A DNA stretch of 36,084 bases from Bacteroidales bacterium (GCA_029007435.1 JAQXHU010000029.1:1-36084); one strand, 5' to 3'. Counted from the stretch's first letter, positions 15,464 to 25,083 are shown. The notes: generated by a model from the letters alone, not told the origin. Numbers and translations: made by a program.

Positions 15464-15496
15464 CAAATTTAGCAATCCTCAAAAATTACTTGCCAA
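15464..15496 (-). promoter_or_regulatory. Probable promoter of the response regulator
   Basis: Minus strand: TTG at 15496-15494, 22 bp, then TAAATTTG at 15471-15464, 20 bp before the start codon. The -7 box is a full match; the spacing is a little long. Confidence 0.5.
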
Positions 15497-15531
15497 TCCA
15501 ACGGAAGCAAATATCGTGCACTATCAACAAA

Positions 15532-15564
15532 GGCTGGCCAGAAAGTTTTCCTTCTTGGCCAGCC
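15532..15564 (-). terminator. Intrinsic terminator after efp
   Basis: On the minus strand a 14-bp arm GGCTGGCCAAGAAG pairs with CTTTCTGGCCAGCC, with a short A-rich loop and one G-T pair, and is followed by TTTGTT. It lies 23 bp past the efp stop. Confidence 0.75.
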
Positions 15565-15587
15565 CCTGTTGAAAATCAAAGCTTATC

Positions 15588-16151
15588 TTAAACTCTCTGG
15601 CCGTATGAGCGGTCAGTCGTGTTTACTGTGATAGTGTCGTCCTGGTTGATGAAAAGCGGAACCATAATCTTGGCGCCGGTCTCGAGCGTGCACTCTTTCA
15701 ATGCGCTGGTGGACGCTGTGTTGCCCTTCACTGCTGGCTCGGTGTAAGTCACCTTGAGAGTTACATATGTAGGGAGCTCGCAGGTGAGGCATCTTTCGTC
15801 GTCAACCACGAACATCATCTCCACGTGCTGTCCCTCTTTCATCAGGTCAGCGTTCTCAACCACATCGTGAGGGAGGTGAATCTGCTCGAAAGTCTCCTCG
15901 TGCATAAAGTTGAATCCGTCCTCGTCAGAATAGAGGAACTGGTATGGACGTCTTTCTACATTGATGGTCTCCACTTTAGCTCCTGCTGTGAAGGTGTTCT
16001 CAAGAATACGTCCGTTCTCAAGATTGCGGAGTTTTGTCTTTACGAATGCTGGACCCTTTCCCGGCTTCACGTGCTGGAAATACACGATCATACAAGGTTT
16101 GCCGTTGAAATTCAGGTACATTCCGTTTTTGAAATCAGCTGTTGTTGCCAT
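15588..16151 (-). CDS. efp: Translation elongation factor P
   Basis: The 187-residue protein relieves ribosome stalling at polyproline stretches. All three beta-barrel domains are present: the N-terminal KOW-like domain with the tip loop HVKPGKGPAFVKTKLRNL, in which Lys32 is the position modified in other bacteria; the central OB domain starting FLYSDEDGFNFMHEETFEQ; and the C-terminal OB domain with GNTASTSALKECTLETGAKI and the final TVNTTDRSYGQRV. No efp-modifying genes are seen in the window. The gene has its own promoter and a downstream terminator, so it is a single-gene unit despite lying behind ispH. Confidence 0.97.
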   Translation of the reverse strand: MATTADFKNGMYLNFNGKPCMIVYFQHVKPGKGPAFVKTKLRNLENGRILENTFTAGAKVETINVERRPYQFLYSDEDGFNFMHEETFEQIHLPHDVVENADLMKEGQHVEMMFVVDDERCLTCELPTYVTLKVTYTEPAVKGNTASTSALKECTLETGAKIMVPLFINQDDTITVNTTDRSYGQRV

Positions 16152-16191
16152 ATATTATAAATTGATTTGTCAAAATTCCATTTTGCCGCCG

Positions 16192-16223
16192 CAAATTTAT
16201 AAAATATGCCGCACAACTGCAAA
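16192..16223 (-). promoter_or_regulatory. Promoter of efp
   Basis: Minus strand: TTTG at 16223-16220, exactly 20 bp, then TAAATTTG at 16199-16192. This is a full match to the Bacteroidetes consensus, placed in the gap between ispH and efp with a leader of about 35-40 bases. Confidence 0.75.
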
Positions 16224-16227
16224 ATTT

Positions 16228-17154
16228 TCATTCAAAAGACATTATCCTTTCGGCGACGGCTTCCAGCTGCCATTGCGGAGTGGAGGTCGCTCCGCATACT
16301 CCCACACGGTCGTCCTTCCTGAACCACTCCGGTCTCACGTCGTCTTCGTTGGATATATGGTATGTCCGGATGTTCAATGATTTGCACAACTCGCACAAGA
16401 CCTTCCCGTTCGAACTGTCCTTCCCTGAGACGAACACTACAATGTCGTGCCGCAATGCGAATTCTGACAATTCGCTGTGCCGGAATGCCACCTGGGAGCA
16501 GATTGTGCTGTGGGTCTTCAGCAGGCCGGTGCCCCGGAACTGCACGATTGACAGCTCGTGCTCTTTGGACATCGCCTCCTCCAGCGCAGAGCATATTTCC
16601 GAATACTCGGCAGGGCTCTTCGTGGTCTGGGAAAATACCTCAATCGGGGAGCTGATGTTTATTGTCTTGTCGGCCAAAGCCTTACGGAGAGAGCTGATGC
16701 CGTCTATCACTATGGCTTTGCCGTCTGTCTGCCCGAGAAGCCCGAGAACTTCGGCGTGTCCCACCTTGCCGAAAATTATAATCTGACCTCCGTTTCCGCT
16801 GGTCCTTTCATATGCTTCGGCAATGCTTCTCTGAAGCTTCAGGACCACCGGACAGGTGCAGTCGATAATTTCAAGACCTCTTTCCCTGGCCTTGCTGTAT
16901 GTGGAAGGAGGCTCTCCGTGCGCCCTGAAAAGGACCCTGCTGCCTTCCGGGATACTTGAAAGGCTTTCAATATTGATTGTGCTCAGGCCTTTGGCTTCAA
17001 GTCTCGAGAGCTCTGCATCATTGTGGACGATGGCGCCCAAAGAATAAAGCCTGCGTCCTTCGGCCCCGGACAGAATGTTTTCCGCCTCGCTGATTGCCCT
17101 GATGACGCCTCCGCAGAAACCGGAGTGTGAATCTATTTCAACGTTGAAAGCCAT
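16228..17154 (-). CDS. ispH: 4-hydroxy-3-methylbut-2-enyl diphosphate reductase
   Basis: This 308-residue Fe-S enzyme makes IPP and DMAPP in the last step of the methylerythritol phosphate (MEP) isoprenoid pathway. The three cluster cysteines are visible: Cys14 in SGFCGGV, Cys101 in DCTCPVV and Cys219 in HSTICSQVAFRH. The substrate-binding histidines occur in GAIVHND and FRAHGEPP, and IIIFGKVGHAEVLGL matches the family's GxxxHPE-like loop, with Ala replacing Pro (HAE). The C-terminus (GVCGATSTPQWQLEAVAERI) gives the GASTP-type diphosphate site as GATSTP. Length is typical. It lies 12 bp after cmk and shares its promoter. Confidence 0.95.
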   Translation of the reverse strand: MAFNVEIDSHSGFCGGVIRAISEAENILSGAEGRRLYSLGAIVHNDAELSRLEAKGLSTINIESLSSIPEGSRVLFRAHGEPPSTYSKARERGLEIIDCTCPVVLKLQRSIAEAYERTSGNGGQIIIFGKVGHAEVLGLLGQTDGKAIVIDGISSLRKALADKTINISSPIEVFSQTTKSPAEYSEICSALEEAMSKEHELSIVQFRGTGLLKTHSTICSQVAFRHSELSEFALRHDIVVFVSGKDSSNGKVLCELCKSLNIRTYHISNEDDVRPEWFRKDDRVGVCGATSTPQWQLEAVAERIMSFE

Positions 17155-17166
17155 TGTCCTGAAATC

Positions 17167-17859
17167 TCATTCTCCGTAACGGCTTTTTATCAAAGCCTTT
17201 ATCCATTCCATCTGGTCTTCCAGCGTCATATCCGTATTGTCGAGGACCACTGCGTCTTCCGCCTGTCTCAATGGGGATGTCTCCCTGTGGGAGTCAATAT
17301 AGTCACGGCTTTTAAGATTGGCCAGCACTGTCGCAAAATCGGCCTCCTGTCCGGAAGCCCGCATTTCCTTGAGCCTTCTTTCCGCCCTTACATTGTCGTC
17401 GGCAACCATAAAAATCTTTATGTCGGCGTTCGGGAAAACCGTTGTGCCTATGTCCCTTCCGTCCATCACCACTCTGCCTGCCCTGCCGTATTCCACCAAC
17501 TTGGTGTCAACATATCTGCGCACTTCCGGAATCACGGCCACAGGACTCACATTGGAGGAAACCCCGATTGTGCGTATGTCCTGGTCAACACATTCTTCTC
17601 CGATGAAAGTATGCCATCCGTCTGCGCCTTTTCCGAAATGTATGTCAAGTGATTGCAATGCGTCATTCAGACTTCCGGTATCCACGGCGCCTTCCTCTGA
17701 TATCATTCCGTTTCTCATCGCGAACAGGGTCACGGCGCGGTACATTGCTCCGGAATCCAGGTACAAGAAAGAAAATTCTTTTGCTATCAATTTGGCAAAA
17801 GAACTTTTTCCGGTGGACGAATAACCGTCTATAGCTATGATAATGTCAGGAACGTGCAT
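17167..17859 (-). CDS. cmk: Cytidylate kinase
   Basis: The 230-residue enzyme phosphorylates CMP and dCMP with ATP. The P-loop is IAIDGYSSTGKSSFAKLIAK; then come the substrate-site LDSGAMYRAVTLFA, the CMP-binding insert (about 85-130), VVMDGRDIGTTVFPNADIKI with the Arg-Asp pair, and the lid with RSRD-like LKSRDYIDSHRETSPLRQAEDAV. The GYSSTGKS form with Ser before Thr is common in Bacteroidetes. It heads the cmk-ispH unit. The promoter abuts the stop of the DUF4783 gene. Confidence 0.96.
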   Translation of the reverse strand: MHVPDIIIAIDGYSSTGKSSFAKLIAKEFSFLYLDSGAMYRAVTLFAMRNGMISEEGAVDTGSLNDALQSLDIHFGKGADGWHTFIGEECVDQDIRTIGVSSNVSPVAVIPEVRRYVDTKLVEYGRAGRVVMDGRDIGTTVFPNADIKIFMVADDNVRAERRLKEMRASGQEADFATVLANLKSRDYIDSHRETSPLRQAEDAVVLDNTDMTLEDQMEWIKALIKSRYGE

Positions 17860-17883
17860 TATGATTTACCGTTGGTTCGGATG

Positions 17884-17915
17884 CAAAAGTAGAAAAAATA
17901 ATGATTATCCGCAAT
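17884..17915 (-). promoter_or_regulatory. Promoter of cmk-ispH
   Basis: Minus strand: ATTG ending at 17912, 20 bp, then TACTTTTG at 17891-17884. The leader would be about 20 bases. The -33 element touches the stop codon of the upstream DUF4783 gene. Confidence 0.65.
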
Positions 17916-18325
17916 TATTCTTTCTTTTTAATCTTTAGCTGCTGGATCTTGTACGTGTCGTTCTTGCAGGTTACGAAGATTGTCACCTCGAAAGTCTCGC
18001 CACCCGCATTCAACTTTCCCAGGGCGTATTTCATATTTGAACGGCCTGCTGTGTGTGTGATGTCGAATCCTCTAGGATTGTAGCTGTCGAAGAAAGTCTT
18101 CACGATGCGGCGTGCCTGGTTCTTGCTGGAGTCGCTGGTGTTCGAGATGATGGAAATCTCCAGATTGTCATCGAACCAGGCGGAGAGCCTGTCCGCGTCG
18201 CCGAGTCTTATGTATTTGGCTATAGGCACGAAGACATCGTATCCGCCGGACTGGGCATATGTGTCCGCTCCGCAAAGGAAAGCGGAGGCTATGATGAAGA
18301 TAGTCAGAATTCTTCTGTAGTTCAT
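17915..18325 (-). CDS. DUF4783-family exported protein
   Basis: The start is ATG 18325 (MNYRRILTIF); a GTG/TTG-type start 12 bases earlier is less likely. The 136-residue protein has a signal peptide (ILTIFIIASAFLCGADTYAQ) and a mature domain resembling the NTF2-like DUF4783 family of Bacteroidetes: FVPIAKYIRLGDADRLSAWF, DNLEISI, SSKNQARRIVKTFF, TAGRSNMKYALGKLNAGGE and IQQLKIKK. Its function is unknown; the fold suggests a small ligand-binding pocket in the periplasm. It diverges from rlmH over a 71-bp gap and precedes cmk. Confidence 0.87.
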   Translation of the reverse strand: MNYRRILTIFIIASAFLCGADTYAQSGGYDVFVPIAKYIRLGDADRLSAWFDDNLEISIISNTSDSSKNQARRIVKTFFDSYNPRGFDITHTAGRSNMKYALGKLNAGGETFEVTIFVTCKNDTYKIQQLKIKKKE

Positions 18326-18360
18326 ATAACCCTGCACTGTTCTTAAAGATGCCTTTTTTA

Positions 18361-18391
18361 TTGCAAATACCGAGCCACGTGTGTATATTTG
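18361..18391 (+). promoter_or_regulatory. Promoter of rlmH and the sensor kinase
   Basis: TTG at 18361-18363 (preceded by A), exactly 20 bp, then TATATTTG at 18384-18391. The box ends 5 bases before the rlmH ATG at 18397, so the message would be leaderless or nearly so. Confidence 0.7.
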
Positions 18392-18396
18392 TGAAT

Positions 18397-18873
18397 ATGA
18401 AAATAACTTTGCTCACGGTCGGAAAGACAGATGTGCGCTGGGTGCGCGAAGGGCTGGAACTTTATGTGTCCCGTCTCTCGCATTATGCGAAATTTTCCGT
18501 GAAGGAGATCCCGGAACTGAAAAATGTCTCCTCGCTGACCAGGGAGCAGATAAAGGAGAAAGAAGGAGATCTTATACTGGCCTCTGTCGCTCCGTCGGAC
18601 GAACTTGTTCTCCTTGATGAGCGTGGGCGCCGTTTCCGTTCTGTGGAATTCGCCTCTTTTCTTCAGGACAGGCTGGCCAGAAGCGGCAGGGACATTGTTT
18701 TCGTCATAGGGGGTGCTTACGGTTTTCCGGAAAAAGTCTATGACCGCGCCGGCTCGATGATATCCCTGTCCGAGATGACATTCTCCCACCAGATGGTCAG
18801 GGTTATCTTCGCCGAACAGCTTTACCGTGCATTCACCATTATGCGCGGGGAACCTTATCATCACGAAGGCTGA
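18397..18873 (+). CDS. rlmH: 23S rRNA pseudouridine-1915 N3-methyltransferase
   Basis: ATG 18397 (MKITLLTVGKT) is chosen because it fits the family N-terminus and the promoter lies just before it. The 158-residue SPOUT-class enzyme methylates a modified base in helix 69 of 23S rRNA on the assembled ribosome. Family signatures are LLDERGRRFRSVEFA, the SAM-binding knot FVIGGAYGFPEKVYDRA, LSEMTFSHQMVRVIFAEQ and the terminal LYRAFTIMRGEPYHHEG. The sensor-kinase start follows one base after the TGA stop, so the two genes are co-transcribed. Confidence 0.96.
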   Translation: MKITLLTVGKTDVRWVREGLELYVSRLSHYAKFSVKEIPELKNVSSLTREQIKEKEGDLILASVAPSDELVLLDERGRRFRSVEFASFLQDRLARSGRDIVFVIGGAYGFPEKVYDRAGSMISLSEMTFSHQMVRVIFAEQLYRAFTIMRGEPYHHEG

Positions 18874-18874
18874 T

Positions 18875-21800
18875 ATGAGAATCAGAAATGCCATATCCGA
18901 ATTGAGAAAGACACTGGGCCGCCGGAATCTCTGGCTGCTTCTGTTCTTCGGGACTATTCTGTTGTGCTGTGCTTTCCTGCTGATTGTCAGGGGAACGGAC
19001 ATTTCATCCATTTCAGCTTCAAGGGTTGACCGCATCATCAACAGGCGTATGGCCGCGCTCGAGAACTATATGCAGAGGGCGATGGACAGCAACCACAATG
19101 ACTGGCTGGAACTCGACGGCCTTGAGGAGGATATGGTTGTTTACCGGTATATGGAAGACACCCTGCAGTCGTGGTGCAACCAGTTCTCCCTGGACAATGA
19201 CGATATCAGCCAGCGCCTTGTGGTGCCGAGATTCGCCAATCTGAGGTACAATTTCATCTCGCCTCTCGCGGAAGCCGACACCGTGGTAAGATATATCAAT
19301 ATGGGTCCTAAATGGTATCTGGTGAAATCCATTTCCGACAGGAGAGGCTGCCGGGTGATAGGTGGACTCGAAGTGAAAAATACATTGGATACCAGGTCCG
19401 TCAACGGTGTGAACCCCCGTTTCGGTCTTGGAGACCAGTACTCTCTCAATCCGATAAGCAGCACAGGAGGCACACCAATATATGTTTCAGGCCAGCCTCT
19501 TCTCAAACTGCTCCGTGAATCTTCCGGAGGCGATCCCCTTTTTCCGGATTCATCACTGCTATGGATAGTCGTGGCACTGCTGGTGATGGTCATTATGGTT
19601 TTCCTGTATATGAACCTGGGCATCAAACTGATGCTGACAGCGATGGCAAGCCTGACAATCCTGATGGGGGTGTTCTATGCTGTGGGAACGGGTATGCAGG
19701 CGAGTTCAAGCATATTCTCCCCGACCCTGTATGCCGATGGCCCGGTGTTCTACTCGCTTGGAGCTGTGCTCATCATCAATCTATGGATAACGCTGATGTG
19801 CGGCTGCCTGTTTATGACGAGAAAACTTCTGCTGCGGGATGTGATGCGCGATGCCTCTTCCGTGAAAGCGATTGTGATGATGTCGTCGGTGATTCTTATC
19901 ATAGCCGGTATCTTGGTTTATGTGCTGTATTCGTTCAGAAGCCTGATTCTCAATTCGGATATGTCCCTGGAACTGTACAAGCTGACATCGTTCAGCCGGT
20001 ACACCGTATATGTCTATATTTCATATATGGCGCTGCTGTCCATAGCGCCTATGCTCCTTCAGTCGATAAGAGTTCCGGTATATCATTTTTTTGGCCTTAA
20101 ATATGACATTTTTTCCAGATGGGGAAGAAGTCTGTTCGCCTTGCTGACGGCAGCGCTCCTGCTTGCCGTGTTCTCATTTCTGGGCATCAGGAAAGAGGCC
20201 AACCGGGCTGAAATCTGGACCAGCCGTCTTGCGATTGACAGGGATCTTGGTCTTGAACTTCAGCTCAGGGTGGTGGAGAATGCCATTGCCGCGGACAACA
20301 CTATTGCGGAAGTGATTCGCTCCACAGAGGAGAGCAAAGTCATATTGAACAGGCTTACGGAGACTTATATGAACCGTGTCTCTAAAGACTACGATGTCTC
20401 GGTGTTGCTGTTCAAGGATAATCTCTCGGATTCCAGACTGATTTCATATTATAATGAGAGACTGGCCAATGCCGTTCCTATAGCTCCGGACTCCCGCTTC
20501 GCTTACAGCCGCAACAGCAACGGCAGGGCGCAATATACCGGAATGTTCATTTATTATTTCCCTGACAACGGAGTCGTGAGTATGCTCGTCGGCGTGAACT
20601 CGAAGGCTGACAAGGAGGAACGCGGCTACTCATTCATTCTCAACGAGAATTCTCCCGGGTCAGTGGTTATTCCTCCGCAGTATTCTTATGCCAAGTATAT
20701 CGGAGACAAGATAGTCAGTTACAAGGGGGACTACCCTTATCCTACAGTGCTCAGCTCCAAGTTCAGGACGGAACCGGACAATGCGGAGACACAAAGGGCA
20801 ACCCTCGGTGCATATGTGCATTTCTACACGCAGGTCTCGCCGGATGAGGCAATCGTGGTCTCGCGTCCTAAAATAGGTGTGATTCAATATCTTGTGGCCG
20901 CCGGAATGATTTATCTTCTTGCATATTTCTGGATAAGTATATTCTCGTTGAAGCGTAAACGCAAGAGTGAATTCGAGAAGAATTACTACAAGTCAAGAGT
21001 GAATACTGTGCTGTTTGTCTCAATGCTCCTGACGCTCGTGACTATGAGCATAATTATGGTTTTCTTCGTGTATAAACGTAATGACGAGAATGTCAGGAAG
21101 CTGATGAACAGCAAGATAACCACGATTCAGTCCCTGATGGCGAACAGGGTCCGGTCATTCAGTTCGTACCTTGATATGGCCACTCCGGATATGACCGCCA
21201 TTATGCAGGACGTGGCGGAGTACACGAGGACCGACATTACATTGTACAGCCCCGGCGGCAAGGTGTTCAATTCGACCGCTCCGGAAATTTTCGAGCGTAT
21301 GATACTCGGGTCCAGGACAAATCCCGAGGCTTACAGGAACATAATGTACAGCAGCAAGCGCTACTATATCCACAAGGAATGGGTGGCCGGCCATAATTTC
21401 TACACAATGTACGCCCCCCTGATCAATGACAAGGGCAGGATTTTAGCCATTCTCAGCGCGCCTTACACCGATTCAGGGCTCTCGTTCAAGGCGGACGCAG
21501 TCTTCCATTCGATATTTGTGATAACTGTATTTTTCATTCTGCTCATCATTACCAGATTCTTCACGACACGAGTGGTTGACAAGATGTTCAGGCCGATTAT
21601 CGTGATGGGACGCAAGATGCTGTCCGCCCGCACCGGAGGACTGGAGTATATCATTTATGACAAGGAGGATGAACTTTCAGGTCTGGTCAGGGCTTATAAT
21701 CTTATGGTCCACGATCTGTCCGAATCGGGCAAGCAGGTGGCCCAGGCTGAGCGAGAGAGGGCCTGGAGCGAGATGGCCCGCCAGGTGGCCCACGAGATAA

Positions 21801-22474
21801 AGAATCCTCTTACACCTATCAAGCTCCAGATACAGAGGCTGATAAGGATGAAGAACAACAACAATCCGAACTGGGAGACCAAGTTTGACGACATTTCAAG
21901 AGTGATTCTTGACAGTATCGACGTGCTGACGGACACCGCCAATGAGTTCTCAACGTTCGCCAAACTATATACCGAGGAACTTGTGCGGATAGACCTGGAC
22001 GCCCTGGCATCAGACCAGATTTCAATGTTTGACGACAAGGATAATATCTCTTTCGAGTATTATGGCCTGAAGGGTGCCTGTGTAATGGGCCCTAAACCTC
22101 AGCTGACCCGAGTGTTCGTCAATCTTCTTACCAATGCTGTGCAGGCCATAGAGAACCAGCAGGAAGAGGACAGGAACGCCGGACTTGAACCTGTCCGCGG
22201 ACAAATTGTGCTGTCCCTGAGGAACAGCACAAAAGATTCATTCTACGATATTGTCTTCGAGGACAACGGCCCGGGTATCAAGGACGAGAACAGAAGCCGT
22301 CTGTTTACCCCTAATTTCACCACCAAGAGCAGCGGCACCGGTCTCGGCCTGGCCATCTGCAAGAACATACTTGAGCGGTGTGGCGGCGAGATTGTCTACA
22401 GCAGCTCATTCGCCCTGAAGGGAGCCTGCTTCACAGTCCGTTACCCGAAAATGAAGCCGCCTACTTCTGTCTGA
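18875..22474 (+). CDS. Large NtrY-like membrane sensor histidine kinase
   Basis: ATG 18875 ([10 protein letters not shown]) lies one base after the rlmH stop. At 1199 residues it is far longer than NtrY of proteobacteria (about 750). An N-terminal membrane segment (about 18-40) is followed by an extracytoplasmic domain, a bundle of about seven membrane segments (about 225-460), a second external domain, two more segments (about 670-730), a third external domain and a last segment before a HAMP region ([19 protein letters not shown]). Cytoplasmic HisKA has the NtrY-type HEIKNPLTP with phospho-His973; the ATPase has [19 protein letters not shown] (Asp1130) and [11 protein letters not shown]. 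No receiver domain is attached. The NtrX-like regulator at 14292-15443 is the best partner. The signal sensed is unknown. The 3' end overlaps the convergent der gene by 14 bp. Confidence 0.92.
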   Translation: MRIRNAISELRKTLGRRNLWLLLFFGTILLCCAFLLIVRGTDISSISASRVDRIINRRMAALENYMQRAMDSNHNDWLELDGLEEDMVVYRYMEDTLQSWCNQFSLDNDDISQRLVVPRFANLRYNFISPLAEADTVVRYINMGPKWYLVKSISDRRGCRVIGGLEVKNTLDTRSVNGVNPRFGLGDQYSLNPISSTGGTPIYVSGQPLLKLLRESSGGDPLFPDSSLLWIVVALLVMVIMVFLYMNLGIKLMLTAMASLTILMGVFYAVGTGMQASSSIFSPTLYADGPVFYSLGAVLIINLWITLMCGCLFMTRKLLLRDVMRDASSVKAIVMMSSVILIIAGILVYVLYSFRSLILNSDMSLELYKLTSFSRYTVYVYISYMALLSIAPMLLQSIRVPVYHFFGLKYDIFSRWGRSLFALLTAALLLAVFSFLGIRKEANRAEIWTSRLAIDRDLGLELQLRVVENAIAADNTIAEVIRSTEESKVILNRLTETYMNRVSKDYDVSVLLFKDNLSDSRLISYYNERLANAVPIAPDSRFAYSRNSNGRAQYTGMFIYYFPDNGVVSMLVGVNSKADKEERGYSFILNENSPGSVVIPPQYSYAKYIGDKIVSYKGDYPYPTVLSSKFRTEPDNAETQRATLGAYVHFYTQVSPDEAIVVSRPKIGVIQYLVAAGMIYLLAYFWISIFSLKRKRKSEFEKNYYKSRVNTVLFVSMLLTLVTMSIIMVFFVYKRNDENVRKLMNSKITTIQSLMANRVRSFSSYLDMATPDMTAIMQDVAEYTRTDITLYSPGGKVFNSTAPEIFERMILGSRTNPEAYRNIMYSSKRYYIHKEWVAGHNFYTMYAPLINDKGRILAILSAPYTDSGLSFKADAVFHSIFVITVFFILLIITRFFTTRVVDKMFRPIIVMGRKMLSARTGGLEYIIYDKEDELSGLVRAYNLMVHDLSESGKQVAQAERERAWSEMARQVAHEIKNPLTPIKLQIQRLIRMKNNNNPNWETKFDDISRVILDSIDVLTDTANEFSTFAKLYTEELVRIDLDALASDQISMFDDKDNISFEYYGLKGACVMGPKPQLTRVFVNLLTNAVQAIENQQEEDRNAGLEPVRGQIVLSLRNSTKDSFYDIVFEDNGPGIKDENRSRLFTPNFTTKSSGTGLGLAICKNILERCGGEIVYSSSFALKGACFTVRYPKMKPPTSV

Positions 22475-23768
22475 TGAATATCTGGACAGGACAGCCGGAC
22501 AGGTCGAAATGCGACCTGAGCTTGTTCTCGAGGAATCTCTTGTAAGGCTCCTTGATATACTGGGGCAGATTGCAGAAGAACGCAAATGCCGGAAATCTGG
22601 TTGGTAATTGGGTTATGTATTTGATGTTCACCACTTTGCCTTTCCACATCGGAGGAGGGTAGTTGTCAATTTCAGGCAGCATCGCATCCATCAGTTTCGA
22701 TGTGCTGATTCTTCTGGAGTAATTGGAATACACGTGGGCGATTTCATTTAGCACATCCAGGATTCTTTGTTTCTTGAGCACTGAAGTGAATACTATAGGA
22801 ATGTCATTGAAAGGTGCGATTCTTGCCCTTAGCGCATTTGTGTATTCAGCCAGGGTGTTGCTCTCTTTCTCGAAAAGGTCCCATTTGTTCACTACAAGCA
22901 CGCAGCCCTTGCGGTTCTTCTTGATGAGGTTGAAAATGTTCATATCCTGCGCCTCCATTCCGGTGGTGGCGTCTATCATCATAATGCAGACGTCACTGTG
23001 CTCGATTGCCCTGATGGATCGCATCACCGAATAGAATTCGAGGTCTTCCTGCACCCTGTTCTTTTTCCTGATGCCTGCAGTGTCCACAAATACGAACTCG
23101 TGCCCGAATTTGTTGTAATATGAAGATATTGAATCCCTTGTCGTTCCGGCAACGGATGTGACAATATTCCTCTCCTCGCCGAGAAGGGCGTTTGTGAGGG
23201 ATGATTTTCCGACATTAGGCTTTCCGACAATGGTGATTCTCGGCACGCCGGGATGCTCGTCCTCGGCTTCCGTGTCTTCCGGAAGTTTCTTCACAATCTC
23301 GTCAAGGAGATCTCCGGTGCCGCTTCCGTTTGCGGATGATATGGACCATATCTCTCCGAGACCCAGTCCGTAAAACTGGTATGCGTCGTACATTTTCTCT
23401 CCGGAATCGACTTTGTTCACGGCCACTACCACCGGTTTCCCGCATTTTCTCAGGAGATCGGCAATTTCCGAGTCGTAATCTGTGATTCCGGTCGCAGCCT
23501 CGGTCATAAACAGAATCAGGTCGGCCTCCTCGATGGCGATGACTACCTGCTTGCGTATTTCTTCCTCGAAAACATCGTCCGAGCCGGAAGTGTAACCTCC
23601 CGTGTCCACCACAGAAAACTCTTTGCCGCACCATTCGCATTTCCCGTAATGTCTGTCACGGGTGACACCTGCGGTCTCGTCCACGATTGCCTGTCTCATT
23701 CCGACCAGGCGGTTGAAAAGGGTGGATTTGCCGACATTCGGCCTTCCTACAATAGCTACAAGGCTCAT
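22461..23768 (-). CDS. der: Ribosome biogenesis GTPase Der (EngA)
   Basis: The 435-residue protein has two GTPase domains in a row, the family's hallmark. G1 motifs are [14 protein letters not shown] (about 8-21) and [16 protein letters not shown] (about 182-197); G3 motifs are VDTGG and VDTAGI; G4 motifs are NKVD and NKWD. A C-terminal KH-like domain follows ([20 protein letters not shown] onward), ending [16 protein letters not shown], where the family usually reads FxxxGxPIRI. It assists 50S subunit assembly. It is the last gene of the engB-prs-small protein-der unit, and its 3' end overlaps the end of the sensor kinase gene by 14 bp. Confidence 0.96.
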   Translation of the reverse strand: MSLVAIVGRPNVGKSTLFNRLVGMRQAIVDETAGVTRDRHYGKCEWCGKEFSVVDTGGYTSGSDDVFEEEIRKQVVIAIEEADLILFMTEAATGITDYDSEIADLLRKCGKPVVVAVNKVDSGEKMYDAYQFYGLGLGEIWSISSANGSGTGDLLDEIVKKLPEDTEAEDEHPGVPRITIVGKPNVGKSSLTNALLGEERNIVTSVAGTTRDSISSYYNKFGHEFVFVDTAGIRKKNRVQEDLEFYSVMRSIRAIEHSDVCIMMIDATTGMEAQDMNIFNLIKKNRKGCVLVVNKWDLFEKESNTLAEYTNALRARIAPFNDIPIVFTSVLKKQRILDVLNEIAHVYSNYSRRISTSKLMDAMLPEIDNYPPPMWKGKVVNIKYITQLPTRFPAFAFFCNLPQYIKEPYKRFLENKLRSHFDLSGCPVQIFIRQK

Positions 23769-23805
23769 AATCTTTACGTTATTTATCCTCTCACGAGGGT
23801 TTCAC

Positions 23806-24087
23806 TTATTCTTCCCGCTTCCGGTTTTTCTCATACGGATACAGTCCGCATCCGGCGCAGGAGTCACTGTAAACTCCGGAGCATTCGGCTCCGGAGTGTT
23901 TCTTCGAGGTGGAGGAGAACCTTTCGTCATCCTCTTCCCTCATACATCTGATGCCCAGCCGGCGCATATTCTCATTGGCCCCGACGTCAGTCTGGGGAAA
24001 TTCCCCGTTCTTCCGGAATATGATGTTGAAACACATCCCGAAGACGCCGAGCCCTATGAGGACCAATGCTGCCAGAAAGACTTTCAT
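23806..24087 (-). CDS. Small single-span membrane protein, Cys-rich tail, unknown function
   Basis: The 93-residue protein has one N-terminal membrane segment (MKVFLAALVLIGLGVFGMCF) followed by NIIFRKNGEFPQTDVGANEN. A cysteine-bearing tail follows (Cys in GIRCMREED, then CSGVYSDSCAGCGLYP, three Cys close together). The mix of an N-terminal anchor and a KNGEFP motif resembles small uncharacterised membrane proteins I associate with Bacteroidales; I know no function. The three close cysteines and one earlier Cys could bind a metal or a cluster (inference). It lies 18 bp after prs and 37 bp before der, within their operon, which supports it being a real gene. Confidence 0.75.
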   Translation of the reverse strand: MKVFLAALVLIGLGVFGMCFNIIFRKNGEFPQTDVGANENMRRLGIRCMREEDDERFSSTSKKHSGAECSGVYSDSCAGCGLYPYEKNRKREE

Positions 24088-24105
24088 ATTCTGTATGTCA
24101 ATGTC

Positions 24106-25083
24106 TTAGAATATAAATTCAGGACTGATGGGCTCATTGTCCCAGACCTTGCGGATGATTCTTGCGAATGTTCCGGTCATCGACACTACCTTTATCTTGC
24201 TGGTGTCCACTGACGGATCTGTGGTGAGCGGAATCGTGTCAGTCACATATACTTCGGAGAGACTCGACTTGTTAATCCGCTCGTAAGCCGGACCTGAGAG
24301 GATGGCGTGGGTCGCACAGGCCCTTACGCTCTTCGCTCCTTTCTCCATAAGGATGTCCGCAGCTTTTGTCAGTGTGCCGGCCGTGTCTATCATATCGTCC
24401 ACAATCACAACATTCTTGCCCTCCACGTCGCCGATGGCGGTGATGGATGCCACCACATTGGCCCTTTCCCTTGACTTGTGGCAGATAATCACAGGGCAGG
24501 CGAGATCTTTCGCATAGGCGTTGGCCCTCTTTGCGCCTCCCATATCAGGAGCGGCGATGGCGAGATTCTCGATATTCAATGATTTGAGGTAAGGGATAAA
24601 TACCTTGCTGGCGTAGATGTGGTCCACCGGAATGTCGAAAAAGCCCTGGATCTGGTCGGCGTGGAGGTCGCAGGTCATAATCCTGTCAACTCCGGCCGCG
24701 CAGAGTAGATTGGCTACAAGTTTGGCCCCGATGGATACTCTCGGCTTGTCTTTCCTGTCCTGCCTTGCCCATCCGAAATACGGCATAACGGCAATCACCT
24801 TGTAGGCTGAAGCCCTTTTTGCGGCATCGATGGTGAGAAGCAGTTCCATAAGGTTTTCTGCCGGAGGGAATGTGGACTGAAGAATGAAAACAGTGGCTCC
24901 GCGCACACTTTCTGTGAAGGATGGCTGGAATTCGCCGTCACTGAACTGAGTGACTTCTGAATCCCCGAGGTGAATAGGACCTGTGCCCGGATCTTTGATA
25001 GCGTTAAGCTCGTGAACGACTTTCTGTGCGAAGTCCTTTGATGCCCTGCAGGCAAACAGTTCCATTCTGTGTTCGGTGTTCAT
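24106..25083 (-). CDS. prs: Ribose-phosphate pyrophosphokinase (PRPP synthetase)
   Basis: The 325-residue enzyme makes PRPP from ribose-5-phosphate and ATP for nucleotide, His and Trp synthesis. Seen are FSDGEFQPSFTESVRG (ribose phosphate region), the flexible ATP-binding loop MPYFGWARQDRKDKPRVSIG, the metal site CDLHADQIQGFFDIPVDH, the Lys-bearing PDMGGAKRANAYA, and the PRPP loop VVIVDDMIDTAGTL. The GGAKRA form (Ala/Lys where other enzymes have VVRAR) is usual in Bacteroidetes. Length is standard. It sits 26 bp after engB and probably shares its promoter. Confidence 0.97.
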   Translation of the reverse strand: MNTEHRMELFACRASKDFAQKVVHELNAIKDPGTGPIHLGDSEVTQFSDGEFQPSFTESVRGATVFILQSTFPPAENLMELLLTIDAAKRASAYKVIAVMPYFGWARQDRKDKPRVSIGAKLVANLLCAAGVDRIMTCDLHADQIQGFFDIPVDHIYASKVFIPYLKSLNIENLAIAAPDMGGAKRANAYAKDLACPVIICHKSRERANVVASITAIGDVEGKNVVIVDDMIDTAGTLTKAADILMEKGAKSVRACATHAILSGPAYERINKSSLSEVYVTDTIPLTTDPSVDTSKIKVVSMTGTFARIIRKVWDNEPISPEFIF

